Assembly: GCA_045657625.1 (NCBI GenBank)
Contig: JAZOTM010000041.1
Location: forward strand, 29,056 to 93,055
Direction of reading: 5' to 3'
Length of the DNA stretch: 64,000 bases
From: JAZOTM01 sp045657625
GTDB taxonomy: Bacteria > Bacillota > Clostridia > Lachnospirales > Lachnospiraceae
Shown here: positions 1 to 8,394 of the stretch, one piece after another
Layout: every line of letters begins with the position of its first letter
Numbering within the stretch: position 1 is the first letter of the stretch
Translations under genes and position numbers: made by a program
Notes under the pieces: generated by a model
What the model saw: the letters and a program-made list of their open reading frames with translations, nothing else
Databases searched by the model: none
Told to the model about the DNA's origin: nothing

Positions 1-147
1 GGAATGACAAGTTAAGATTTTGAGAGAAATTTCTCAAAATTTTAAAGGGTTGAACTGTGGCGCTTTGAGAAAAATATTCTTTCTGCGCTACTTCTATTTT
101 AAAAGAAAATCCTCCTATGTATGATGTAGAAAAGGAGGATTTTTATT
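1..147 (+). promoter_or_regulatory. Structured leader of the 6-phospho-beta-glucosidase gene
   Basis: Three inverted repeats are visible. TTTTGAGA/TCTCAAAA lies at about 18-40, an imperfect GGCGC...GCGC stem at about 60-99, and a perfect 10-bp repeat AAAATCCTCC (106-115) with GGAGGATTTT (134-143). The last one contains the Shine-Dalgarno sequence of the downstream gene and is followed by a short T run, so it could hide the ribosome site or act as a weak conditional terminator. Which of these applies is inference. Confidence 0.5.
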
Positions 148-1569
148 ATGTTACATAAAAAATTAAAACCGTTCCCGGAGAACTTTTTTTGGGGAGCGTC
201 TACATCCGCATATCAGGTAGAGGGTGCGAATGCAGAGGATGGAAAAGGTCCCTCTTGCCAAGATGTGAAGATTTTACCGGAGGGCACTGCAGATTTAAGT
301 ACCTGTGCCGATCATTATCATCATTTTAAAGAAGATGTGGCTTTGATGGCGGAAATGGGATTTAAATCTTATCGTTTTTCCATTGCTTGGACACGTATTC
401 TTCCACAGGGAAAAGGAGAAGTCAATCCGAAGGGCATACAGTTTTATAATGATTTGATCGATGAGTGTTTGAAATATAATATCACTCCAATTGTTACCAT
501 GTTTCATTTTGATATGCCGGCGGCATTGGATGAATTGGGTTCTTGGTCAAATCCGGAATCTGTACAGTGGTTTGAAAATTATGCAAAGGTATTGTTTGAA
601 AACTTTGGAGACCGTGTGAAATATTGGTTGACCATTAATGAACAGAATATGTTGACTTTGGCCGGACCGGTTATTGGGACGATGTTCATTCCGGAGGGAA
701 CCACAAATCTGAAAAAAGAAATTTATCAGCAGAATCACCATCAGCTGGTAGCACAGGCAAAGGCTATGGCATTGTGTCATCGTATGATTCCGGATGCTAT
801 GATTGGACCGGCACCAAATATTGCATTTGTTTATCCGGCTACATGTAAACCGGAAGATATGATTGCTGCAGAAAACTTTAATGCTATCCGAAATTGGCTG
901 TATCTTGATATGGCTGTTTATGGCAGATATAATAATTTAGTGTGGGCATACTTAGAAGAGCAGGATGCGATCCCTACCTTTGCAGAAGGGGATGAAGAGG
1001 CATTAAAAAATGCACATCCGGATTTTATTGGATTTAATTACTACAATACCGCAACGGTAGAAGCTGCCCTTGATATGGAGGAGAAGGAAGGCGGAGCCGG
1101 AGATCAGCAGTCCATGCGAGGAGAACCTGGTTTTTATAAGGGTGCGTCTAATCCGAATTTGCCAAAAACCGAGTTTGGTTGGGAAATTGATCCGGTGGGA
1201 TTCCGTGCAACGATGCGTGAATTATATGATCGTTATCATTTGCCGCTTTTGGTTACAGAAAACGGTTTAGGAGCATATGACATCTTAGAAGAAGATGGTA
1301 GCGTGCATGATGCATACCGAATTCAATATTTGGATGCTCATATTCGTCAGATTCGTGAAGCGATTACCGATGGAGTAGAAATGTTGGGATATAATCCCTG
1401 GTCAGCCATTGATTTGGTTTCTACACATGAAGGCATTCGTAAACGTTATGGATTTGTTTATGTAGATACAACAGATGAAAAAGTAGGCTCTTTAAAGCGT
1501 TATAAAAAGGATTCCTTCTCATGGTATCAGGAAGTTATCCGTACCAATGGAGAAAGCCTCTACAAATAA
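148..1569 (+). CDS. 6-phospho-beta-glucosidase, glycoside hydrolase family 1
   Basis: The 473-residue protein is a full-length GH1 enzyme. The acid/base glutamate is in TINEQ (about E165) and the nucleophile in VTENG (about E371). Near the C terminus it has DLVSTHEGIRKRYGF and a GSLKRYKK segment, the form seen in enzymes that hydrolyse phosphorylated beta-glucosides, rather than the WAEGY-type motif of plain beta-glucosidases. It would release glucose and glucose-6-phosphate from PTS-imported cellobiose, salicin or arbutin in the cytoplasm. The ATG follows AAAGGAGG at a good distance. An RpiR regulator starts 18 bases downstream, so the two are probably co-transcribed. No PTS permease is visible in the window; one may lie to the left. 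The exact substrate is unknown. Confidence 0.9.
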   Translation: MLHKKLKPFPENFFWGASTSAYQVEGANAEDGKGPSCQDVKILPEGTADLSTCADHYHHFKEDVALMAEMGFKSYRFSIAWTRILPQGKGEVNPKGIQFYNDLIDECLKYNITPIVTMFHFDMPAALDELGSWSNPESVQWFENYAKVLFENFGDRVKYWLTINEQNMLTLAGPVIGTMFIPEGTTNLKKEIYQQNHHQLVAQAKAMALCHRMIPDAMIGPAPNIAFVYPATCKPEDMIAAENFNAIRNWLYLDMAVYGRYNNLVWAYLEEQDAIPTFAEGDEEALKNAHPDFIGFNYYNTATVEAALDMEEKEGGAGDQQSMRGEPGFYKGASNPNLPKTEFGWEIDPVGFRATMRELYDRYHLPLLVTENGLGAYDILEEDGSVHDAYRIQYLDAHIRQIREAITDGVEMLGYNPWSAIDLVSTHEGIRKRYGFVYVDTTDEKVGSLKRYKKDSFSWYQEVIRTNGESLYK

Positions 1570-1587
1570 TAGATATAGGAGTGAGCA

Positions 1588-2457
1588 ATGAATATTTTCG
1601 TTCAATTACAAAGACAAGACGATTTTTCCGGAAATGAAAAGAAAATCGCTACGTATATTTGCGAACATCCGGCGGAAGTAGTGACGATGAATGCCGAGAC
1701 TTTAGCAAAAAAGATATATGTATCCACGGCCAGTGTATATCGCTTGTGCGATAAACTTCATGTGGGAGGATTTTCTGAGTTAAAAATCCGTATGTCTGCG
1801 GAATTGAATGATTATCTTCACACCGAAGAATTTGATTTTGATTTTCCGGTGGAGAAAGATCAAACGTATAGGGAGATTATGTGGGCGTTACAAGAAAACT
1901 ATACACGCACAGTAGAGTCCACGATTGATTATTTGAAATTGGATCAGATTCGTATGGCGGTGAGCGCGATGAAGCGTGCGAAACAGATTGATTTTTTTAC
2001 ATCTGCAGGAAATGTGTGGTTTGCAAAAAATTTTGCTTTCCAGATGAGAGAAATTGGCGTGACCGTGAATGTCCCTATTGAAGAATACGAACAAAGGCTT
2101 TGCGCTGCTTCCACAGACCCGTCGCATATGGCGATTCAGTTGTCTTTTGAAGGCAGAGGTGCCAATGCCAGAACGGTATCGGAATTATTGGCGGAAAACA
2201 AAGTTCCAACGCTTTTGATTTGTTCTCCAAATCAGACAGGACTGAAGGGAAACTATACCCTTTATATTAGTCCCAACGAAAATCATTATAAAAAAATATC
2301 TTCGTTTTCTACCAGATTATCCATTTTATATTTGCTGGATATGTTGTATACCTGCTACTTTGAATCGTCTTATGATGAGAACTGGGAACGAAAAATGAAG
2401 TATTACAATAAATTAGTAGATGCATCTCAAAAGTCCTCACAAGGTTGTGAAAAATAA
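1588..2457 (+). CDS. RpiR/MurR family transcriptional regulator with SIS domain
   Basis: This 289-residue protein has an N-terminal HTH_6-type domain (residues 1-77, with the recognition region STASVYRLCDKL around 48-60) and a C-terminal SIS domain (about 120-250) that binds phosphorylated sugars in this family. It begins with ATG after TAGGAG, 18 bases behind the 6-phospho-beta-glucosidase gene. The position suggests that it senses a sugar phosphate made or consumed by that enzyme and controls this small operon, either as repressor or activator. The inverted repeats upstream of the first gene are candidate targets, but no binding site is established. Length is normal for the family. Confidence 0.88.
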   Translation: MNIFVQLQRQDDFSGNEKKIATYICEHPAEVVTMNAETLAKKIYVSTASVYRLCDKLHVGGFSELKIRMSAELNDYLHTEEFDFDFPVEKDQTYREIMWALQENYTRTVESTIDYLKLDQIRMAVSAMKRAKQIDFFTSAGNVWFAKNFAFQMREIGVTVNVPIEEYEQRLCAASTDPSHMAIQLSFEGRGANARTVSELLAENKVPTLLICSPNQTGLKGNYTLYISPNENHYKKISSFSTRLSILYLLDMLYTCYFESSYDENWERKMKYYNKLVDASQKSSQGCEK

Positions 2458-2558
2458 GAGGAATTGCTTGCATATTCATACAAAATAAGTTATATTTTTC
2501 CTGACGCGCCAAGATTTTTATGAATCAAAGTGGCAAAGTATTTTGGGAGGATAGAAAG

Positions 2559-3164
2559 ATGTATATCACTTGTTTAGATTTAGAAGGCGTTTTGGTGCCG
2601 GAAATTTGGATCGCTTTTGCAGAGGAGACCGGAATTCCGGAACTTAAGAGAACAACCAGAGATGAGCCGGACTACGGAAAATTAATGAATTATAGAATTG
2701 AGATTTTAAAAGAGCATGGCCTTGGATTAAAGGAGATTCAGGATACCATTGCGAAAATTGATCCACTTCCGGGAGCAAAAGAATTTTTGGATGAGTTGCG
2801 TTCTTTTTCACAGGTGATTATTTTGAGTGATACCTTTACACAGTTTGCAACTCCATTGATGAAGAAATTGGGTTGGCCGACTATTTTTTGCAACTCTTTA
2901 GAGGTAGCAGAAAATGGAGAAATCACCGGCTTTAAACTTCGTCAGGAAAATCAGAAATATCATGCAGTAAGAGCATTACAGTCTATTGGATACGATACCA
3001 TTGCCAGTGGTGATAGCTTTAATGATTTGGCTATGATTCAGGAAAGCCAAGGAGGATTTTTATTCCGTACTACAGATAAGATTAAAACAGATTATCCAAA
3101 TATTCCTGCATTTGAGACTTATGATGAATTGTTACATGCGATTAAAAACCAGATGGAAAAATAA
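2559..3164 (+). CDS. thrH: ThrH-type HAD phosphatase (phosphoserine phosphatase / homoserine kinase-like)
   Basis: The protein is 201 residues from the ATG at 2559, which follows GGGAGGAT; an upstream in-frame ATG at 2520 lacks a ribosome site. It is a HAD-superfamily enzyme with motif I CLDLEGVLVPEIW (the Asp nucleophile is about residue 7), motif II LSDTF near residue 90, and motif III GDSFNDLAM near residue 151. Length and motif I match ThrH of Pseudomonas, which dephosphorylates phosphoserine and can transfer phosphate to homoserine. A role in serine or threonine synthesis is therefore likely; which activity dominates cannot be told from sequence. It stands alone downstream of the RpiR gene, with a 101-base gap. 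Confidence 0.85.
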   Translation: MYITCLDLEGVLVPEIWIAFAEETGIPELKRTTRDEPDYGKLMNYRIEILKEHGLGLKEIQDTIAKIDPLPGAKEFLDELRSFSQVIILSDTFTQFATPLMKKLGWPTIFCNSLEVAENGEITGFKLRQENQKYHAVRALQSIGYDTIASGDSFNDLAMIQESQGGFLFRTTDKIKTDYPNIPAFETYDELLHAIKNQMEK

Positions 3165-3175
3165 GGAATACAGGG

Positions 3176-3275
3176 AAAAGCGCTCCGCTATGGAAGCACG
3201 CGCGCGAGATGTAAATGTTGCATAAATGCAACCGCGCTTGGCGCGAGAATGTCGCATGCGACATTCTTTCTTGTG
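3176..3275. repeat. Dispersed structured intergenic repeat, copy A
   Basis: About 100 bases are almost identical to 38760-38861; the only difference seen is a 2-base insertion in the other copy (AAGCACGCG here, AAGCGCACGCG there). It contains a series of hairpins: GCGCTCC/GGAAGCG, GTTGCAT/ATGCAAC, CGCGC/GCGCG, and a perfect 20-base palindrome at 3247-3266 centred on GCATGC. No open reading frame of quality crosses it. It is a non-coding repeat of unknown role, possibly a MITE-like or REP-like element. Confidence 0.85.
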
Positions 3276-3371
3276 ACAACAAGTATCACGGTGCTACAAA
3301 ACAGAAGCTATGATATACTTCTGATAGGTGATAAATCATGGGGGTAGAGACGGATTTTATAATCGGAATCT

Positions 3372-3407
3372 AAAAAAAGCGGGTTGAAAAAATCAACTCG
3401 CTTTTTT
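3372..3407. terminator. Bidirectional intrinsic terminator
   Basis: A stem GCGGGTTGA/TCAACTCGC with a 5-base A loop is flanked by A7 on the left and T6 on the right. It can end transcription from the thrH side and also from the DapF-like gene, which reads toward it on the minus strand. Confidence 0.85.
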
Positions 3408-3429
3408 GAATATATGTTGTTTTGATCAG

Positions 3430-3828
3430 TTAAGCATATTCTTGGACAAATTTATCGGATAAAATCATGCGTCCGGGATAAGAAAAGGTGGGCTGGGAAG
3501 CATGTACCTTTTTTTCTTTTACGAGGAAATCTCCCTCCGGTGTATGAACCAACACCTTGTCTTGCACGTATTGCAAATGCATCATGGCACGGGCTGCAGC
3601 CTCATATTCTTTGTGACAGAAATGCTTGATTTTGCCGTTTTGATTTACCTGTACGGTAATTTCTTTGTCGTTTTCCAGTTGAATAAGAATCCCCTCAGAT
3701 TCGGAGCCGAAGCGACGGTCGAAGATGCGTGCAATCAGATTTTCGGTTAATGGAATGGAATTTGAATTTTTGTTGTATATAAGAAAATTTAGACCAGCTT
3801 CCTGATACTTCGTAAATTCAACACACAT
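3430..3828 (-). CDS. Single-lobe diaminopimelate epimerase (DapF) relative
   Basis: The 132-residue protein matches the N-terminal lobe of DapF by eye. FTKYQEAGLNFLIY aligns with the FxKxHGxGNDF start of DapF, ENLIARIFDRRFG with the ELIRRLADRHLG helix, and VNQNGKIKHFC with the NADGSExxxC active-site strand, keeping one Cys. The GNG after the Cys is absent (HKE instead), and the whole second lobe with the partner Cys is missing; DapF is normally about 270-280 residues. The gene has a good AAAGGAG ribosome site and its own terminator, so it looks expressed rather than decayed. Epimerase activity is doubtful. It is divergent from an AraC regulator. Confidence 0.6.
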   Translation of the reverse strand: MCVEFTKYQEAGLNFLIYNKNSNSIPLTENLIARIFDRRFGSESEGILIQLENDKEITVQVNQNGKIKHFCHKEYEAAARAMMHLQYVQDKVLVHTPEGDFLVKEKKVHASQPTFSYPGRMILSDKFVQEYA

Positions 3829-3959
3829 ATCGGCTCTCCTTTCTGAGTTGGTTTTGCTTATTTCTTACCTATAGTATAGAAAACATTTTTTGATAAAAAT
3901 ATAAAGAAAATGCTCTGTAGTTTGCAAAAAGTGCTATTATAAAAAAGAGGTGAAGCGCA

Positions 3960-4784
3960 ATGAAAGAAAATAGAGGGTATTTACAGGAAGAGTTTCGCGT
4001 TTTTTATTTAGATGGAAAACCGGAAGGAACAGTGCCTTATCATTATCATGAATTTATGAAGATTCTCATTTTGTTGAAGGGGCAAATTGGATATGAAATA
4101 GAAGGACGAGAATATCATTTGCAGGAACGAGATGTGGTATTAGTTTACCCGGGACAACTGCATCGACCACTATTAAATCAAGTGAGACAGTATGAACGTA
4201 TTATTTTATATATTTCCCCTGCGTTTTTGAAGGGACCGGAGCTGCAGGAACTGGGAGAAGCATATGGAGAAGGAGAAAAGAGACACGTACAGGTGATTTC
4301 CTTGGAACAAGAAGAGGGGATCGGTATGTTGCAGTTGGCCAGACATTTTACGGATGAGGTGGTAAAAGATGGCGTGTGTGGGGATTTATTGCAGAAAGTG
4401 CGGGTCGTTGATTTTTTGATTCAATTACAACGCTATATTTCAGAAGAAAACCTAGGAAAAAAGCAGCCGGCCCAGGGGAATCAGGTGATACAACAAATTT
4501 TAGATTATTTGAATACCCATTTTACAGAAGACTTGTCCAATGAAGCCATAGCAGAGGCACTGCATGTAAGTAAATCCTATATGATGCATTTGTTTCGACA
4601 AGAGACAGGATATACGATAAAAGGCTATATTACGGAAAAACGAATTCTCTATGCCAAAGAATTACAGGCACAAAATGTTTCTTTAACAGAGGCTTGCTAT
4701 CAAAGTGGTTTTAACAGTTATACCTCTTTTTATCGAGCAATGAAAAAGAAAAATGGCGATCGAAAAGGACTTTTGGATGAATAG
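3960..4784 (+). CDS. AraC family transcriptional regulator with N-terminal cupin domain
   Basis: This 274-residue protein has an AraC-type cupin ligand domain at the N terminus (HYHEFMKILILLKG near residues 28-41, followed by ERDVVLVYPGQLHRP). It ends in a two-helix-turn-helix DNA-binding domain at about 175-268 (IAEALHVSKSYMMHLFRQETGYT and SGFNSYTSFYRAMKK). The ATG follows GAGGTGAAG. It is divergent from the DapF-like gene and 86 bases upstream of lactate dehydrogenase, either of which it might control. The effector is not evident. Confidence 0.88.
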   Translation: MKENRGYLQEEFRVFYLDGKPEGTVPYHYHEFMKILILLKGQIGYEIEGREYHLQERDVVLVYPGQLHRPLLNQVRQYERIILYISPAFLKGPELQELGEAYGEGEKRHVQVISLEQEEGIGMLQLARHFTDEVVKDGVCGDLLQKVRVVDFLIQLQRYISEENLGKKQPAQGNQVIQQILDYLNTHFTEDLSNEAIAEALHVSKSYMMHLFRQETGYTIKGYITEKRILYAKELQAQNVSLTEACYQSGFNSYTSFYRAMKKKNGDRKGLLDE

Positions 4785-4870
4785 TTGAGAAAAAGAATTC
4801 TTGAGAGGGTATGGAAAAAGCGCTACACAATTGGTAGGATAGAATTATAGGAAAAAAAGGAGGATTTGTC

Positions 4871-5830
4871 ATGTCAAACAAAAAGGATTCACAAATTAAT
4901 GTGCATAAAGCAGTCATGATCGGTTGCGGATTTGTTGGTTCTGCATCTGTATTTGCTTTGATGCAAAGCGGACTTTTTTCCGAAATCGCACTGATTGATG
5001 CTGATATGGAAAAAGCAGAGGGTGAAGCCATGGATATTAGCCACGGTGTTCCTTTTGCAAGACCGATGAAGATTTACGCCGGTACCTACGATGATGTAAC
5101 AGATGCTGAGGTTGTAATTGTGACAGCCGGAGCAGCGCAGAAGCCAGACGAGACACGTTTGGATTTGGTTAAGAAAAATGTTGGTATTTTTAAATCGATA
5201 ATCCCGGAAATCGCAAAACGAGATTTTGCCGGTGTTTTGCTGATTGTGGCAAATCCTGTGGATATATTGACTTATGTGGCACAGAAACTTTCCGGATTGC
5301 CGGAGAATCGTGTCATTGGTTCCGGAACGGTGTTGGATACAGCTCGTTTGAAATCAAATTTAGGAAAACATTTGGATGTAGATAGTAGATCTGTACATGC
5401 GTTTATTATTGGAGAACATGGAGACAGCGAAATCGCTGCCTGGAGTTCTGCCAATGTTTCCGGTATCCCGTTAAATGATTTTTGCGAAATGCGCGGACAT
5501 TATAGCCATGAAGAATCTACAGAACGTATTGCAGCAGATGTAAAAAATGCGGCTTATGAGATTATTCAGAAGAAACGTGCGACATACTATGGGGTTGCCA
5601 TGGCTGTTCGTAGAATTTGCGAAGTCATTGTACGTGATGAAAAGTCGGTTCTTCCGGTTTCTTCTATTTTACATGGAGAATATGGAATCGATGGTGTTGC
5701 CTTGAGTATGCCGGCGATTGTAGGCAGAAATGGACTAGAAACCTTAGTGCCGATTACCTTAAGCGGCGAAGAACAAAAGAAGTTGCAGGAATCTGCGGAG
5801 ACTTTAAAACAGTATTTACAGGACATTTGA
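4871..5830 (+). CDS. ldh: L-lactate dehydrogenase
   Basis: The 319-residue enzyme reduces pyruvate to L-lactate with NADH in fermentation. It has the dinucleotide motif GCGFVGSA near residue 18, the substrate-loop arginine in AAQKPDETRL, the NPVD segment, and the catalytic histidine in GEHGDSE (about H183). The usual QKPGETR loop reads QKPDETR here, a small variation. Malate dehydrogenase is less likely because the loop carries Gln before Lys, as in lactate enzymes. The ATG is preceded by AAGGAGGA. It is probably a single-gene unit; the upstream AraC gene may be its regulator. Confidence 0.92.
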   Translation: MSNKKDSQINVHKAVMIGCGFVGSASVFALMQSGLFSEIALIDADMEKAEGEAMDISHGVPFARPMKIYAGTYDDVTDAEVVIVTAGAAQKPDETRLDLVKKNVGIFKSIIPEIAKRDFAGVLLIVANPVDILTYVAQKLSGLPENRVIGSGTVLDTARLKSNLGKHLDVDSRSVHAFIIGEHGDSEIAAWSSANVSGIPLNDFCEMRGHYSHEESTERIAADVKNAAYEIIQKKRATYYGVAMAVRRICEVIVRDEKSVLPVSSILHGEYGIDGVALSMPAIVGRNGLETLVPITLSGEEQKKLQESAETLKQYLQDI

Positions 5831-5982
5831 CATAAAAACTTCCGCAATTTCATAAAGAATTCCCTATTTTGAGCGGCTGCTCTAAGACAAAAGGGGACAT
5901 CCGTCTATTGACAGAAAGGGAATACCACAGTAAAATTTCATGTGTATGCGATGAATCGCAAAACGGAAAGAGGATAAAAGAA

Positions 5983-6507
5983 ATGAAGAAAGTGGAAGAT
6001 TATATCAGAACGATCCCGGATTATCCGGAACCGGGCATTATGTTCCGTGATGTTACAAGCATTCTTCAGGATGCTGAGGGATTGAAACTGGCCATTGATT
6101 CCATGATTCAATTATTAGACGGATTGGATTTCGATGTGATTGCAGGAGCAGAATCCCGTGGATTTATTTTCGGTATGCCGATTGCTTATGCACTTGGAAA
6201 ACCATTTGTATTGATTCGTAAAGCAGGAAAGCTTCCTTGCGAAACAGTATCTGCGGAATATGATTTAGAGTATGGTAGTGCAACCATTGAAATGCATAAA
6301 GACTCCATTCAGCCGGGACAGAAGGTTGTTATCGTGGATGACTTGATTGCAACAGGCGGTACCATCGAGGCTGCGGCAGGATTGGTAGAACAACTTGGCG
6401 GTGAAGTCGTTAAGATTATTTTCTTAATGGAACTTGCCGGATTAAAAGGCCGCGATAAACTTGCAAAATATGACGTAGAAGCGATTGTGACTTACGAAGG
6501 AAAATAA
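5983..6507 (+). CDS. apt: Adenine phosphoribosyltransferase
   Basis: The 174-residue enzyme makes AMP from adenine and PRPP in purine salvage. It shows the family start (IRTIPDYPEPGIMFRDVT), the flexible catalytic loop region (RKAGKLPCETVSAEY) and the PRPP-binding motif VVIVDDLIATGGT near residue 112. The ATG at 5983 after AGAGGAT gives the normal length; an in-frame TTG at 5869 would add 38 residues not seen in the family. An intrinsic terminator follows directly, so it is a monocistronic or end-of-operon gene. Confidence 0.95.
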   Translation: MKKVEDYIRTIPDYPEPGIMFRDVTSILQDAEGLKLAIDSMIQLLDGLDFDVIAGAESRGFIFGMPIAYALGKPFVLIRKAGKLPCETVSAEYDLEYGSATIEMHKDSIQPGQKVVIVDDLIATGGTIEAAAGLVEQLGGEVVKIIFLMELAGLKGRDKLAKYDVEAIVTYEGK

Positions 6508-6512
6508 CAAAG

Positions 6513-6541
6513 AAAAGCGTGCTTTCGTAGCACGCTTTTTC
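6513..6541 (+). terminator. Intrinsic terminator after apt
   Basis: The stem AGCGTGCT/AGCACGCT has a short TTCG-type loop and is followed by five T residues. Confidence 0.9.
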
Positions 6542-6583
6542 TGATTTTATGAAAAAAATAGGTTTTAGAAAAGAGGATTTGTT

Positions 6584-8380
6584 GTGAAAGAAGAAATTCA
6601 GAAACGCATACAAATGCTGCGTGAAAAAATGAAAGAAAAGGGTCTTCAGGCGTACTTAGTTGTATCTGATGATTTTCATGCATCAGAGTACGTAGGAGAT
6701 TATTTCAAATGTAGAGAATTTATAAGTGGATTTGATGGTTCTGCAGGAAGTGTTGTAGTAACAGCGGATCAAGCAGGACTTTGGACCGATGGACGTTACT
6801 TTTTACAGGCGGAAGAACAGCTACAGGGTACCGGTGTGGATCTCTATAAAATGGGAGAAGAGGGAGTACCTACAATTGCAGAATTTTTGAAATCTGTATT
6901 AAAGGATGGAGATGTACTTGGCTTTGACGGAAGAACCGTTAGCAGCAGTATGTTCCAAACGTTACGTGCCAAATTAGGAGACGGGGTACGTCTTTCCATG
7001 AAAATGGATTTGGTTGGAGATATCTGGGAAAATCGCCCGGCTATGTCAGCAGAACCGGTTATGGAACTGGACGTATGTTATGCCGGTAAATCCAGAAGTG
7101 AAAAAATCGCCGATTTAAGAGCTGGATTAGCAGAGAAAAAAGCGGATTATACAGTAATTGCCTCTTTGGATGATTTGGCTTGGCTTTTGAATATCAGAGG
7201 AAATGACGTAGAATACAATCCGGTTGTATTATCTTATGCATTGATTGGAAAAGACAGTTTTTGCTATTATGTAAACGAAAGTGTTTTATCTGCAGAAGTA
7301 AGAGCATCTTTGGAAAAAGATGGAATCACGGTTTGCCCTTATGAAGATTTTTATGGGGATTTGGAAAAAATCGAAAAAGGAAACACTGTTTTGGTGGACT
7401 CAGAACGTGTCAATGCATGCGTTATGCAGAGCTTGCCAATGGGCATTTATGTCTTAGAAGAAGATAATTTGACCTTGGTTCCAAAGGCAAAGAAAAACCC
7501 GGTAGAAGTAGAGAATGAAAGACAGGCACATATCAAAGATGGTGTGGCTGTGACTCGCTTTATTTATTGGTTAAAACATCATGTTGGAAAAGAAGCGATG
7601 ACAGAGCTTTCAGTGGCAGAAAAATTGGATTCTTTCCGCCAGATGGGAGAACATTATCAAGGACAAAGTTTTGCCCCGATTGCAGGATTCCGTGAACATG
7701 GAGCAATTGTGCATTACGAAGCAACAGAGGAAACCGCACTTTCCATTGAACCGGAAAGCTTTTTGTTATTAGATACCGGCGGACAGTATTTAGAGGGTAC
7801 CACCGATATCACCAGAACCATTGCTTTGGGAGAAATCTCTCAGGAAGCAAAAACCCATTATACAGCAGTACTCCGTGGAAATTTAAACTTGGCAAATGCC
7901 AAATTTAAATATGGTTGTTCCGGATTAAACTTGGATTATTTAGCAAGAAGTCCACTTTGGGAGATGGGACTTGATTATAATCATGGAACAGGCCACGGTG
8001 TAGGATATTTCTTGAATGTGCATGAAGGACCACAAAACATTCGCTATCGTATGGGAAAAGTAAAGGACAATCAGATTTTTGAAGAGGGTATGATTACCTC
8101 GGATGAACCGGGCCTTTATTTGACAAACAAATACGGTATTCGTCTGGAAAACCTGATGGTTTGCAAAAAGGCGGAGAAGAATGAGTATGGTCAGTTCATG
8201 AATTTCGAGACTTTGACAATGGTGCCTTTTGATTTGGATGCCATTGATGCATCACAGATGACACAGGGAGAGAAGTCATTGTTGAATGCATACCACAAGA
8301 AAGTTTATGAAACAATTGCTCCTTATTTGCCGGATGAGGAAAAGGAATGGTTGAAAGAACAGACAAAGGCAGTTTCTTAG
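6584..8380 (+). CDS. Xaa-Pro aminopeptidase (M24 family, aminopeptidase P)
   Basis: At 598 residues this is the long, three-domain form of aminopeptidase P, which removes the N-terminal residue from peptides with proline in second position. Two creatinase-like domains fill about 1-310 and the M24 pita-bread domain follows. All five metal ligands are visible: D397 (LDTGGQY), D408 (TTDITRT), H471 (GTGHGVGY), E508 (SDEPGLY) and E522 (RLENL). A C-terminal extension typical of the long form follows. The start is GTG at 6584, placed behind AAGAGGAT; the nearest upstream ATG is followed at once by a stop. Confidence 0.93.
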   Translation: MKEEIQKRIQMLREKMKEKGLQAYLVVSDDFHASEYVGDYFKCREFISGFDGSAGSVVVTADQAGLWTDGRYFLQAEEQLQGTGVDLYKMGEEGVPTIAEFLKSVLKDGDVLGFDGRTVSSSMFQTLRAKLGDGVRLSMKMDLVGDIWENRPAMSAEPVMELDVCYAGKSRSEKIADLRAGLAEKKADYTVIASLDDLAWLLNIRGNDVEYNPVVLSYALIGKDSFCYYVNESVLSAEVRASLEKDGITVCPYEDFYGDLEKIEKGNTVLVDSERVNACVMQSLPMGIYVLEEDNLTLVPKAKKNPVEVENERQAHIKDGVAVTRFIYWLKHHVGKEAMTELSVAEKLDSFRQMGEHYQGQSFAPIAGFREHGAIVHYEATEETALSIEPESFLLLDTGGQYLEGTTDITRTIALGEISQEAKTHYTAVLRGNLNLANAKFKYGCSGLNLDYLARSPLWEMGLDYNHGTGHGVGYFLNVHEGPQNIRYRMGKVKDNQIFEEGMITSDEPGLYLTNKYGIRLENLMVCKKAEKNEYGQFMNFETLTMVPFDLDAIDASQMTQGEKSLLNAYHKKVYETIAPYLPDEEKEWLKEQTKAVS

Positions 8381-8394
8381 AGGAGGAAAAAGGG

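Noticed and set aside
2520..2558. 13-codon N-terminal extension of ThrH
   Set aside because: The upstream ATG has no ribosome site, and the family starts at MYITCLDLEG, where a strong site is present.
3290..3407. Small RNA gene ending at the terminator after copy A of the repeat
   Set aside because: The terminator is adequately explained by the two flanking genes, and no convincing promoter with proper spacing was found.
4800..4860. Catabolite (cre-like) site upstream of lactate dehydrogenase
   Set aside because: AAAGCGCTA matches the centre of a cre site, but the outer positions do not fit without an extra base, so it was not listed.
5869..5982. 39-codon extension of adenine phosphoribosyltransferase from a TTG
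   Set aside because: The extension has no similarity to the family and the ATG at 5983 has a good ribosome site and gives the normal length.
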